DNA from: Karstenula rhodostoma CBS 690.94
Lineage: Eukaryota; Ascomycota; Dothideomycetes; Pleosporales; Didymosphaeriaceae
Assembly (NCBI GenBank): GCA_010093485.1
Contig: MU001497.1
Location: forward strand, 1,489,031 to 1,553,030
DNA length: 64,000 nt
Reading direction: 5' to 3'
The notes beneath the pieces were generated by a model. It was not told where the DNA came from. It saw only the letters and a list, made by a program, of their open reading frames with translations, and searched no databases. The translations under genes and the position numbers were made by a program. Below, in pieces: positions 10,751 to 23,100 of the stretch (position 1 is its first letter; each line of letters starts with the position of its first letter).

Positions 10751-10806
10751 AGTGCTTTGCTGAAATTGTTCGTTGTCTTGACTCCATGTGCACAGAATCT
10801 CAGTGG

Positions 10807-10814
10807 TATTTATA
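10807..10814 (-). promoter_or_regulatory. TATA box of the epimerase gene
   Basis: TATAAATA on the minus strand, 57 bp upstream of the ATG at 10750, the expected distance for a fungal core promoter with a short 5' UTR. Confidence 0.5.
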
Positions 10815-11136
10815 ACACGAGTACAATGTATCGAGCAGCTTTCGATTGTGTAGGTGTAGTTCCGAGATTAGAGTAGATGCGCGGATTTGCATGCGAATCC
10901 GGCATAGTGGATCATGGTTAAGAGGAAAGGGAATAGACAAATCCATCGGCCAATCAAGTTGAAGCATATTCCACAGTGCCGGAAATGCGCGCGTTTCCGC
11001 CACGACGCCGAACCCCCCAAAGTCTCCGAGTGCTCACTCTGATTACAAAGGTCCACACAACTGGGTCAGTCGAAGGCACCACGGCTACTCTATTTGCAAA
11101 TCCTACAATTGAGTCCCACCGCTTCACGTTCAAAAT

Positions 11137-13706
11137 ATGGAAATGCGCGGAGATCCGGCGGAACCACAGGAAAGGGCATTCCGAGTCGCACGACGCTCAG
11201 TAAGTTTGCTATGATTTCTCCTGGATCTTATCTCTGATGAAAGCACAGTGTGGTACGTAGTTCTAGGGTAGGATTTTGGTACAAGTCCTGTACGCAAGTT
11301 TGAGTACACCGTATTACCCAAGGGGGAGCAATGCAGCACTCCAACTTCTCATCTAGTACTGTATCTCTGCTGTTGCCTTCATACAGAATTTTCGGACTCT
11401 ACCCCCTCATTACGAAGCTCACAGACATCAAAACTCAGCTGAAAACACTTACGATCTAATTTCTGTACATGAGCATGACACTGACTTGGTCCCCCCACAT
11501 TTTAGATCAGTGCCGTACCCGTAAGATCGGTTGTGATCGCGGCTCCCCATGTTCTCACTGTGTTTCCGCACGTTTGTCCTGCACCCATAGTGCTGTAGTC
11601 TCTAGCACTGTTAGCACCAAGCAAAGAGTATTGATATCTGCAAAATAGTAGGTTACATACAGCCTCTCCTTTCGGCAACGCATGACTAACTCTTGGTTTC
11701 GGTCTTCCAGTGAGCAGAAGATTGATGGAATCGCTAGGGATATCGATGGCATTAAACACATGCTACACAATCTTCAAGTGCGAGAATATGGAGCCCGACC
11801 TCACACATTGGCAGGGCCACAAAGTACGCAGGGCAGTCCTACGCCACTTGCCGAAGACATACAACATCACCCTGGAACGAACGATGAAATCGTGTGGGGT
11901 CATTCAGTACATATGATTGATTTCATCAAAACTATTGTGAGAGATGGTGCCTCCCGCTCGACTGGGCCGGAGGCAAATCAAGTTCTCTTGACGCTGCAGA
12001 AGTTGTTACATACACTCGAATCGCCTCCTCATGCTTTGCAAAAGCGGTCTTCCCAGGAAGGAATTGCTACAGGCCGGGATGGCATCACTATGCCGCCACA
12101 GGAATCAGCTGTAACAATTCTGCGATGGGCAAAAGGTTCGATCCGAACAGATGGCACAGTTCAAATACTTATCAGCACCAGAACATGCATCCAACTCTAG
12201 GATCAGTTGGCTCGCCAAACTTCTTCCCCTCGATAGATTTACCAATATTTGCCAGAACTTGTATTTTTCAGTTCAGGAGTACTCTGAGATCGACTTCATA
12301 CTTGCGAACGGGTTCCTATCTTACGTCTATTTCGAACACGTTGTCGTCTCAGGACGATCCGATTACGCTGAGCACTCGCGGCTCTGTCGAAACAATCTCA
12401 ACACCGCGCTGTCGCAGCTACCACTGTTAACCCCACCCTCGATGGATGTTGTCGCGGCACTTACACTAGGGGTAATACACATCCAAAGAAAGCAACAGAA
12501 ACCTGTTAACAGCTGTAGTCATACAATGCGGTCGAAGACTCCAAAGCCATGAAAGCTTGGACATTCGTCTCTGCTGCCTCAAACCACTGCCTGACGCTGG
12601 GCTATAATCGTTACCAGCCTTACGCCGAGCAAACCAACATGTTATGCCTTGCTCAAGAATGTCTGTTCTGGGCAGTCTACAGACTGGATAAAGGCATGTC
12701 ACTTCGGCTCGGACGATCTTCCACGATACGGGACGAAGACATCTCAATTTCACCAATCCCCGATGATCCAGGCGTGAGAACTGCCAGGATTCAGGGCCGG
12801 GCATACGATGAGTTGTATAGCCCGAAGGGACTTCTGCGTGAAGAAACCGAGCGCGCATACGTCGCAGAGTCACTTGCTACAGAACTACAGCAGTGTATAG
12901 ATGATACGCGCGCTGCCATTTCGGTGGGAGTTTCCGATCTCTTTCTCTTCGGATCATCGTCACTAAGCCAGACCCTAGGAACGTATTGGCAGCCTCACTG
13001 CTAACACAGCGGATCCAGTTGGAGTGCTCTACATGCAGTGCGAGTTGATATGCCAATATTCTTTGCTCGCCCTTGTGCTCCGCGCCGTTCCCGTGTCGGT
13101 TGGCGCAGTGTGCAGCATTTCTGACGAATGTCTCAAGGTTGCGCGCGAAGCTCTTCGTGCACATGAAGAATGCATTAGTACCATACGAAGCTGTAAAAAC
13201 GAGCCATTGATGCTTATGAGATATGTGAATTGGTGAGTAATGATGCATTGAAACTCACTTATCTATTCCACCTGTCATATTTACTCATAATAACATGCTA
13301 CAGGGCTATCGTTCACTGTCCTTTTCCGCCGTTCAGTATCTTGCTCACTCATGCCATCCAGCTGATGGACACATCTGAAATAGGATACCTGGAGCGCTTT
13401 GCAGCATCGCTGGAGCCACCTGGTTCTCCAGAGAAGCCGGATTCGATAACGCAACCTCACCATCTCTACAACATCCTTTGTAAAGCTGCGCGATTGTACT
13501 TGGACTTCAACACTGGTCAAATGAGTGGCGGCTTTCTTGGGCTCGGATCAGACGCCATTCCTAGTATTGACCTTGCCGGGCAGGGTTTGAGGCGCACAAG
13601 CGTAGCTGCACTACCGGAGTTCCAATACGAGGAGGGTTGGTTAGGGGAATGGTTTTACGGGAACCAACTAGTCATGAGCGTTTTAGATGAGAATGCTTTC
13701 CTTTGA
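11137..13706 (+). CDS. Zn(II)2Cys6 fungal-specific transcription factor
   Basis: Proposed exons 11137-11199, 11249-11252, 11506-11627, 11715-12110, 12151-12471, 12519-12923, 12979-13232, 13304-13706; 1,968 nt, 655 residues. The DNA-binding domain reads (C)DQCRTRKIGCDRGSPCSHC plus VSARLSC, the six-cysteine binuclear cluster. A linker and short coiled coil follow (QKIDGIARDIDGIKHMLHNL). The middle and C-terminal parts fit the fungal-specific TF domain: LPLDRFTNICQNLYFSVQEYSEIDFILANG, YNAVEDSKAMKAWTFVSAAS, DPVGVLYMQCELICQYS. The first cysteine comes from a proposed 4-nt exon (TGTG) and is the least certain part. The 40-nt intron at 12111-12150 is unusually short and may instead be a frameshift. 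Divergent from the epimerase gene, which it may regulate (inference). Confidence 0.8.
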
Positions 13707-15501
13707 GAGTGAGTGTTATAGTTATAGTAGACGGCATGCAACCTCAGGTTGGCGAATCTAGCACCGACGCTATCTGCAAGCAGCCCATCCTGGGTAATGG
13801 CGGCTCTCTCATATCCGCTGACAGTAATTGGTGTGAACGTGGTGATCTGTTGGGCCAGAGGAAAGAATTGAGAGTGCGGGGTCGCCAATGGTTAACAATG
13901 AGAACATGGGAAGGCCATGGTCTTAGTGCCAACGGAAGCTAGATTGGCACCTGACCAATATCGAAGACTAGTCACCGCAACGTCGAATCTCGAGAATCTG
14001 TGTGTTTGTTGAGATGACTGCCGATGCCATCCATCACCCACAGTGTGCAAAGATACGAGGCCGAGATGCTGAGCATTACGAGCATATACCACTGGCACAC
14101 TCCTTTCGCGATGTTTTGCAGCTCGCTAAAGCGGCTGCACCAAAGGTAAGCTTCGTCGGGAAAGCATATCTGAGTACCATATCTTTGGTGTCGGAAAGCA
14201 AGATTTTAACACTAGACATAGGGTAGCTTTCGTCTCTTTTTACCAGGATCCGTAGCGATATTGGCACACCGTATTTCAACAGCTTCCCATATCATTTCCA
14301 GCGGCACCGCGTTCTCTGCGGGGCCAAGGCCCTCGCGGGCGTTCAATGGTTCTATCCTAAGCACCATCACCACCTAATGACAGCGTCGCGTCCAGCCACT
14401 TCATTCCGAGCCTTGTCAACAGCACGCATGCACAAAAGATGCCGGAGAAGACTTTACTGGGCCAACATCGTAACTTAACGAGTAGACTCTTCGGAGAGAT
14501 ATACGAAGATGCAAATTATCCACTGCCCAAAGACACCAATCTTGGTGTCCAGATGGGCCGTCGATGATTCCGGACGAAAACATCGTAGACCAGATACTCG
14601 CATGATCGCATACCTGTGACACAGCTCACCACGTAAGCTCTGACTAGCTACTTCCTCAAAAAAGTTAGGTTGTCTCTATCGTGACGATAGTTTTCAGCCT
14701 GAAGACCTTTCCGTCACACCGCAAAAACCCATCCTATCCCGGTGTTTCCTTCGACTTCGGTTGAATACGACGTCGATTTCGCTAAAATAATCGACCTTTC
14801 CATTCTGGAGTCTGTCTGCGTGGGCTGGTACGGGTGAACAGACTTTGTGGCCTCTTCGAACGTGCACCATTCTGTTCCAGTGGGATGTCACCTAGCTGCT
14901 TCGGCGCTTTTTTCGCGAATGCGGGGAAACAAGGATGCCCTTACCAAAAGGGCGCAGAATGCAGTGCCGGTCAAACGCGCAAGAACCCACGTGTTGTGAC
15001 CTTGCTGCATTGTACAACTGTGAAAGACGGGCGAGCGACTGCAGCCACGCATATGACTGGATAGAGGTCAAATAGCCGAGATTTGAGATGTGAGACAACA
15101 AGAGGAAGACCACCCACCGTAGGGAGGGGCTCCAGAAGCAGCAGGTAAGATGCGTATAGGGGTCGAAACTGGATAAAGGTGTATCCAATACTACAGTGTG
15201 GCTCGCGCCTAAGCGTTGTATGCCCTTCTGCGGGGTTACGAAGGATTGCGGAGAAGGCGTTTTGACCCTGGCAGGTTGTGCATTGACCTGCGAAAGGCCG
15301 ACGGCAGCTTAAGACGACTTCGGATAGGGTTCGCGTACTAAGTCAAATGCTAACAGTATCAAATCTCGTTTCTGTGGTGGTTGAGGCCTCGCTGATCCCT
15401 GCGTAGCGACGCGCCATGCTTAACACAAAGCAGGTGAGCGGTGCTCTCGGCCTAGCATTGTCATAGCAGGACCACATTAATTACTCCCTGCGACCGGTCC
15501 T
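13707..15501. other. Intergenic region, no gene seen
   Basis: Between the transcription factor stop and the GH45 promoter. Short ORFs on both strands lack domains, signal peptides or coherent splicing. No terminal repeats, LTRs or tRNA-like sequence were noticed. Confidence 0.5.
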
Positions 15502-15508
15502 TATATAA
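15502..15508 (+). promoter_or_regulatory. TATA box of the GH45 gene
   Basis: TATATAA, 112 bp upstream of the proposed ATG at 15620. This favours the downstream ATG (which opens a signal peptide) over the in-frame codon at 15563. Confidence 0.5.
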
Positions 15509-15619
15509 CCCATCCATCTCTAGTGCAGATCGACTAGATCTCTCTGGCACCGTCCCACTCCCTTGCTAATAAATGATGCCCCAGAGTCTTCCTGCCGGCA
15601 TCGAACTTCCTATCACGCA

Positions 15620-16527
15620 ATGACGGCTCTTTATCTTCGCAATATCTTCGTTGTATTGAATCTGTTCGCACTTCACGCCAGGTCTGCGGGCTTGAACATC
15701 TCAGGAGAGGCGGTTACAACAAGATTTTGGGACTGCTGCAAACCTTCCTGCGCCTGGAAAGAGAAAGGTCCAGTCGACCGACCTGTGCTATCATGTAGCC
15801 TCGACGACAAACCTACGAATATCGAGGCCGGTACCGGATGCAGTGGTGGCTCGGCATATTTATGTTCTAATCAACAGCCTTGGAGAGTCAACGATACTTT
15901 TTCCTACGGCTTCGCAGGCGTCTACATCTTGCCAAGCCTCACTGGTGGAAAGATTGAAGAATCGTGGTGCTGCGCCTGCTACCAGTTGGATTTCACGAGC
16001 GACCCGCTCAAAGGGAAAACCATGATTGTACAGGCATCCAATACTGCCTACGACATCAAAACCACCAACCGGTTTTCCTTGGCGGTGAGCCAATCCGCTC
16101 GCTCATAGTTCGCGTCGCTAATCTCGGCAGGTGCCTGGTGGCAACACAACCTCACATGATGCCTGCGCCCGTCAGTACGGTGTGGATCAAAACGTCTTCG
16201 GTACCGAAAACACTGGTATCCAATCCAAGGACGATTGCAAGAAGCTACCTGAGGCTCTGCAGGACGGTTGCAAGTGGCGCTTCGATTGGTACGAGGATGA
16301 AGCCTTCCCTACGTAAGTATGCATGCTTTGATACAAGGTGCTGTCTGACGTTCTACAGTGCTAATTTCAAACGCGTCCCTTGCCCAACCGAGCTCACCTC
16401 CAGAACCCAGTGCACTCGTACCGACGAGAAGCAACTTATCTCGGGTGACACCTCGTCGGCGACCACTTTTTCGCCTTCATTCAGCGTCCTCTCGCTGGTC
16501 GTCGCCGCCGGCATGCTATTTGTATGA
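15620..16527 (+). CDS. Secreted GH45 endo-beta-1,4-glucanase
   Basis: Hydrolyses internal beta-1,4 bonds of cellulose outside the cell. Exons 15620-16084, 16131-16312 and 16359-16527 encode 271 residues. The ATG at 15620 gives a clear signal peptide (residues 1-24, FVVLNLFALHARSAG). Family signatures follow: TTRFWDCCKPSCAW, which holds the catalytic Asp; GSAYLCSNQQPW; SWCCACYQLDF; then VPGGNTTSHDAC, where the Asp aligns with the second catalytic acid of GH45; and GCKWRFDWYED. Cysteines are plentiful, as expected for this disulfide-rich fold. There is no carbohydrate-binding module. Instead a Ser/Thr-rich stretch ends in a hydrophobic tail (FSVLSLVVAAGMLFV), which fits GPI anchoring (inference). 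No other plant-wall enzyme is adjacent. Confidence 0.93.
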
Positions 16528-18513
16528 GCACTTTCTATGCTGCTCCCACTCCGATTCGGCCATTCACTATCGACACTAACCCTCGATCTCTGCCCTCTTT
16601 CGCCCAAACGTTCGGCTACGGGTCCCGGATCAGGCGACACCTCGAGCTGTGTCTATTTCATGCATGGACAGTTTTCCTACGAAACCCGCGGATTGCCGGC
16701 CAGGGAATCTACCATTACATGCACCACCATTACACAGACCTCGCTACGAACGAATCATGCGCCATGTATGCATAGGCGGTAATCACATTTCCCTCCCCAA
16801 TTTACGTCGAAAAGGTCCTGTTCTTGTCTTGTAGCACAATCATCAAAAGGTCTTGGATCGCGTGGTGTACTTTATGAATTTTGGCCACGTTGCCACGCGG
16901 TCTGGTCTGGAGAGAGGCTCCGATGGCGTCCCTTGTCTCTCACGATGAGCTGTTACTTTTCCTTTTTGCATCTGGAGGCTTCTTCCGCTCCGAATCCAGT
17001 ATCGGTTTGGGCATCATTTCTTACGAGGCAGCACTCACTTCAGCCTCCGAATCCAGCGCGCTTGAGAACGGACGTGTGGCGAGAGAATTTCTGGTTGACA
17101 AATTCCAGGAAATTGGGAAGTTTGGCTCCGTCTATAGCTTGTCATATCAATATGATTGCCCCCACCTGAGGGCGGAAAATTTCCCTCTCTGCAACTCCGC
17201 CTGTCTGCAACCACGACTTGCTCACCATCATTCATAACCACCCATAAGTTGAGGGAAATTTTTTACCGCTGCTCATCTTGCGCATCAACTGACCATACCC
17301 CTCCATTGCATCCAGGCAACACGCATCCTCCTGATTCCGAAATTGCCTCTCGAAGTAGCAACTCAACCTCCAATTATTCGTCCGCCGAGAACATACTCGG
17401 CAAGGGTAGCCAATTGCCTGAATGCACAAAATTGGGTGGCTGGGGTCAGGGGTGTGCTAGTCCGGGGTTGTTTCGTTACTTTATCCATTTCAACCGCGGG
17501 GTAAGTTGCAGACAAATTACAGAATTCTGGATCTACAAGCCGACCACTCCGAAAGTTCAAGTTTTGCTCTCTTCGTTTTAAGACATGTTCGAACTGTTTT
17601 GTGCTATACTGTAGTTAGAGAAACATGAATGGTGGAAAAGGCAGCAGAAACAATGTGCAGAGTGGCGCACGGCATAGCTACCGATATCGAGCCGTGCCGC
17701 AAGAGCGAACTTACGGAATAGATTTTCACATGGTTGGTAAGCGGCCTCTCCATCCCGGAATTTTTGCATGTCACGCGCAGCCGCTCACAGCTGCCGAGGC
17801 CTCCGGTGCAGGGTCACCAACACGACGAAGGAGCTTCACAGAAGCTTGTTCCCCACACATCCGAACTTCTGGCCATACCAATGTTGACATGTCACATGGC
17901 GATCCTTGGCCGCAATAGTCGGCGAAGATACTATTGACTGCACGATGTGGCCAATAATGCCATGTATACCACATATCACTAATGTTGGTGGCAGGAACGA
18001 CACGGGATTTGGACTGGAACTTTCCTGCACAGTGAACCTACACATGTACCTACAGTAGCTCAGGGTGTGCTTTACGATGAGCGAAGCGACCAGTTTCTCT
18101 CAATCCTAAGCTCCACACCTGTCAATCTGACATGCAGCCACAGGCTGAGCACAGAAACCATCGTGACCTCGAGTCTATCGGTGGCTGTCACGCCACACGT
18201 GAGCCCTGTCTGCTTAACCGAAAACAGGGTTAAAGCGGCCAGCGCGCGACCGCCGGGCCTGAGCGCCGAAAAGGAGCGTGAGGTGGTCTGAGTACTTGCG
18301 GGAGACTGCTGCCATGCGAGAGCTGGCGATCTGGGGTACATGCCATGAGGGCGCGCTCAAGGCGCATGCACAGTGCTCGAAACAAGGCGTCGGGTCAATG
18401 TTTTGTTGGGCTGTGGCATGAGTTGGCAAGACTGTGTTCGGGAAAACCTAGTCGTGCATGATCGTGAAATCTCCGTGATTCATATGCTATGCTATGCTAC
18501 GCTGAAAAGGAAT
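16528..18513. other. Intergenic region, no gene seen
   Basis: Convergent space between the GH45 gene and the receptor gene. The longest ORF (17156-17581, 141 codons) starts in low-complexity sequence and has no recognisable domain. Nothing supported. Confidence 0.5.
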
Positions 18514-20172
18514 TTATGGGTATCTTAGAATCTCGTCCTCGTCCTCCTCTTCCCTAAGTAGCACCGGGCTCAAAGGCACAATCGGACTCAACACTGGACT
18601 CAACGTCGCGTTTGAAACCCGTCTCGGGCTCGTGATGAGAAGCGGTGTCTCCGAGGTTCGCCTTGGATTAGACGAAAACGTAGCCTCTGAGGGTCGCCTC
18701 GGGCTTGACGCCATGGTTACCTCACTCAATCTCCACTCGATCTCTCTGTGGTGATCCACCAGTGTCGGTGCGCTCCCTAAGCTTCCAACACTCATCACTG
18801 TCTCTAGAACGTCGCCCTTCTCAAGGCAATCGGCCTTTTCGTATCTATCAACACTATTTCTGCGGCTTGGCTTGTGGCTTCTCGATTTGGATGGCCGAGT
18901 CTTCTTTCGTAGAACCGCAGGTTTGAGGCTGCTCTGCTTCCCCGGCTCGATAAAGTCGCCTGAGCGGGCGAGCGAGGAAGAGAAGTCATCCGTAAGGCAA
19001 GGTATGATCTTGTTGAGGAATCTCCGCTTACGACTTGCCACGTGGGTAATCGTAGATGAGTTCGAATTGCTCCATTGCCATTCACTCCGAAACTCCCGCT
19101 CTATGGGCGTGGGCTTGGTTTTAAAGTTGAACACCCAGCGTGTGACGAGGCCGCGCAGAATCGGAATATTGGCCACAATGATGGCGACATTGTTCTCAAT
19201 GTGACTGATGCAGTAGTCAATCGGGTAGGTCCAGTCGGTCTTGAACGAAGTAAAGAGTCGGTCGCGATACGTAAGATAGATTTTGGCTCCACCGATTGCC
19301 GTGACACTAGTACGATATCAGTGAAGGTCGCGCAAAGAAGATATAGCGGTGGTAACTCACGCTAGGCTCGAGGTGAAGACCGCTAGCACTACCAGCCGTG
19401 ATCGCAGTCTCGCACTCATCATGCGACGAACAATGATGAAGGGAATCGGAAATATCAAAAGATCGGTAAGCAGATTCGCACAGGTAACCCAGATTAGCAT
19501 CTCGCCCATGCGATGTCGACCCATGCAGTGTAGTCCCCCAAAGGTCCTTGGTTTCCATGTGTTCCCTGTCTGCGGTGGGCAGATGAAGATGTACAGACAC
19601 CACGGAATCAGCGCGCTTCCGACAGTGAATATGAGTATCGCGTAGAGGGTCTTTTTCATCCATTCGATGACCGAGCCAGCTCGTAGGAGGAGGAGTATGA
19701 TCGACGCTTTCACGAGTGGTAGGATGGGTATGTTGAGGAGGTTGAACGCGAGGAGGATCTTAAACAATTAGACACATAAATCGATAAGGCTGGAAAATGC
19801 GTACTTGGTGATACTCGTCATAATCCGGCTCGATATCGTTCGGCGGCACATCGATTATGTGTATGCCTACGTGCCACATCTTTACATCTGCGCAGAGGTC
19901 AGAAAAGGGTGCAATCGAGGCCGAGGTGCCACTGACGCCTCCATGAGGGCCCGATAAGGGCAAGAGACAGTATTGTCGGGAAAACGATCAGCCAGTCGTC
20001 TAAGGAGCACCGTTAGCACCGCGAGGTGAGATGTCGCAATCCACTTACCCCATCCCAATCGCAGATTGAGCTTTCGTCTTGTATATATTCTGAGTGCGAC
20101 GAAAACCGAGGCCAGGACTGGCGCGAAGGTGATCACAGCCAGGCAAGTATCTTGGAGCGGATACCTGGGCAT
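18514..20172 (-). CDS. PTH11-like seven-transmembrane receptor (fungal rhodopsin-like domain)
   Basis: Five exons (20172-20049, 19999-19937, 19887-19805, 19758-19361, 19306-18514) give 486 residues. Family signatures are present in order: an N-terminal helix ending RIYTRRKLNLRLGWDDWLIV, the extracellular KMWHVGIHIIDVPP, the helix NIPILPLVKASIILLLLR, the CNL-type loop (CANLLTDLLIFPIPFIIV) and AKIYLTYRDRLF. Such proteins sit in the plasma membrane and in plant pathogens can sense surfaces or host cues; the ligand here is unknown. The cytoplasmic tail is long and Ser/Arg-rich with repeated SPRR-S motifs (SSPRRPSEAT, SNPRRTSETP, TSPRRVSNAT), likely phosphorylation sites. An upstream in-frame ATG at 20214 is possible, but the chosen one starts closer to the first helix. 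Confidence 0.88.
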
Positions 20173-23100
20173 TTTGACAGCGAGGTGGCCTCGACCAAAA
20201 ACCGCGGAACGCACATCGCGCGGTTACGCGTGCGGGCACGCTCATATAACAGCTTGGGCGGCACCCCATTCGTGTGGGTATTGACCCTGGCCCACTCTGC
20301 CCGGCTGTCTGCGCCTGTCTGTTCCCCCGCAATAAACAAGGGTCTGTATATTAAACGACGGCGGCAAGGCAGTGATCACCCTGGTTGACAGACGAAAGCC
20401 ACCGGTTCACGTGGACTCTACAATATGTGAAAAGCATACTAGTCACCTGAATAAAGTCTTGCACTCCAAGGTATAGTGATATGGACCAATTTAAATCAGC
20501 ATACATGTTGACGTGTATTTTTCCGGCTTCTAAATGGCTAACAAAGGCTGTCGCTTGGTCTGGAGCGACAAGGCCCGACATCCAGGTCTGAAGCCTGACT
20601 TGAGGGGTGCAACGTAATACGAGCCTTGTCCAGTTTGGAGGCGTCTCGCTTCTACACTCCGTTTTGGTAGGCAAGTCGTCGGCGGCCCGTCGCGATTTTC
20701 CTCGACAATTGATTAAACGCGCGTCGAGACCACAGCTTCCTCACAATGCCGCTGGGCGCTTGTATCGCGGGTGCATGCTGTTATCCTTCGAGGGATCCTT
20801 TGACCGTGTGGTTCCGTTGCCCGATCGATGTGATGGGAGATGACAGAACGAAAGTGGCAGACAAATCGTCTCACAAGGCGCTGTTGAACAACACCACATG
20901 CGCCACTTGTCGGAGTGACAGCTGCGACTCAAGATGGTAGCCATCAAGACTGCTCTGGCCATTGGTGGTTCCTCGCGAAAACGCCCAGTCGCACAGGACG
21001 ACCTCGGATGGAAGGACTCAAGCGTAGTACCCGAGACGAGAGCCGGCATACTGTGGTCAACACACATTTCATGTAGAGAGAACCACACTAGAAGTCTCTC
21101 CACGAATCCAATCCAGGCGCAATAGAACGCATGACGCAACAGATTTACCGGGATTCGCTGCAGCACAGAGCTCGGTTGCTCAATATCTACCTATACGCAT
21201 GGTTGATAGATCCTGGGGTGTAGCTGATGCAAGATCATCGAGGCCCACGGTTCACGGGTGTGGTCGCAACAGGAAACGGTCCATTGGAAGGCTCCTCACT
21301 GCGGCGACTGGAGATGCGCAAGCTCCACTTATCGAGTATAGGTGATACCAACTTGATTTTACATGGTGCAGAAATGTGCGGTCGAGCTGACATCGTGGCT
21401 TCAGCTCATTCCATTCGAGAAGCCCAGATGTCTCGGGATCCAGGTAGGGTCGGCACGTGATCACCACGATCACGTGTACATGGGTGGCTGCGGACCGAAT
21501 CTCCCTTGGACATATGGAGGTCCACATGTCGCAAGTCCAGTGGCTTCAGTCATGTTCGGATCTATACAATCGCTTGTCTGCATTCCGATCAAATCTGCTG
21601 GCAAATATCATGCATTCGTTGAGAAGGTGCGGTTGCATCTTCCCATGGTACTTTTCGAATCAGGAACCAATAACCAGTATCTGCATCTGCGTAGCTCGCT
21701 ATTCCTCGTCCCATAGGTATTGTTGGTCACAATGAGTTCCCACATTTAAGCGAGATGGTTACAAAGACTCTGGAGCGTGTGTCCGTAACACCATAGCGTA
21801 TTATCTCTAGCATCGTAGAAAGTATCTATTTCGTCAGTTTGGAAAGTATTCGGCCAGAAGTGAATATGTGTTGCTATTCGTACAGTGGTTTCATCGTCAT
21901 TTTCACGCTTAGCTCACCTGTAGCGGCATATACCCGAACCAGCATAGATTTATTACACGTTGTTGAACTCGCCCTCCCAAGCGCAAAATGTCCCAGGTAT
22001 AGAGGCCTCGCGAAATCTCATGGGGTAGGAAGTACTGGCTCCAACTTTTTGGTCGTCTCGCAAACTGCAGCCCCACAAGCTTATGATGCGGAGATCAAAG
22101 TTACAACCGAGTTCTACTGCATGCCACCAAGTTCTTTGCTCTTCGTACGTGGTCTGTGACGGCACAGCGGACTAATTTTACTATGCAGGTATCTGCATTG
22201 ATAGATTGAACGGGGAGCGGGGACGTAAATATGCAAGTTCGTTTGAGCTTCCCAGAAACATTTTCGGCGGATCGAAAATCCTGACTGCAGTGTACCCTCC
22301 TTCGAAACGACATGCAACGCAAGGATAAGACGAGGTTTTAATCGACACATAACGCCTATGAAAACCTTTAAGTAGGTGGGGTGGGTAGTAAAACATGAGC
22401 CCTCGGGCATTTCTAGTACGGCATATTCTGATCGACAGGCCTCGAACATGTCGTCCCACTCTACTAGCTCCGGGTAGATCAAGATCAGACGATGTCCCTA
22501 GTTCCAGTCATCGCTACGAATCGCATGCTTGTACATACGGCCGTAGTCAGCCATGATGGTAGTATCAGGCGAAGCGGATTTGTTGGTTAGTTGGCGCCAT
22601 CGGGCTAAGCTTCCCGTTCGCACAAGGATGGAGTACTTTCGGCGTTCGTGTACACCGGAAGTTTGTTCGATTGTGCAGGATTTGGAGATAAGAGGTATTG
22701 CAGTGTCAGGTGTTTCCATGGCACAGATCGGTGCGAACGGGCCCAATGCAGGAACAGCCGGCCTTCGGAGCTACGAACATGAAAGCAACAGGAGTCCGCT
22801 CTGCGAAGCCCTTGATCCATCATCACACCTGCATTGAGCGGTCGTTTGAAGCGTCACTGGGTAGAGCAGGAGGGAAAACGGGCGAGCTAGGTGGGTAATT
22901 TTGCTCAATACGCTCGTTCTTCCCACAGTTCAGGAGGCGGATATGAAAGACGCTGCGCGCCCCTGCAGAAGTGCAGCGCAAAGCCAGTTTTAGAGTTAGC
23001 GACGAGCGATCCGTTTAGAACATCTAAAACCAATGGGCGACCCCAGCGTCATCCGCTTACACCGCGCGTTTCAAAACTCCCCACAATTCTGCACCCACGC

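Noticed and set aside
17156..17581. 141-codon ORF between GH45 and the receptor gene
   Set aside because: No domain, signal peptide or intron logic; begins in a region with many overlapping ORFs.
22114..22746. Pair of minus-strand ORFs as a possible gene in the 20-23.6 kb gap
   Set aside because: Tried joining the frames; no canonical splice gave a coherent protein and no motif emerged.
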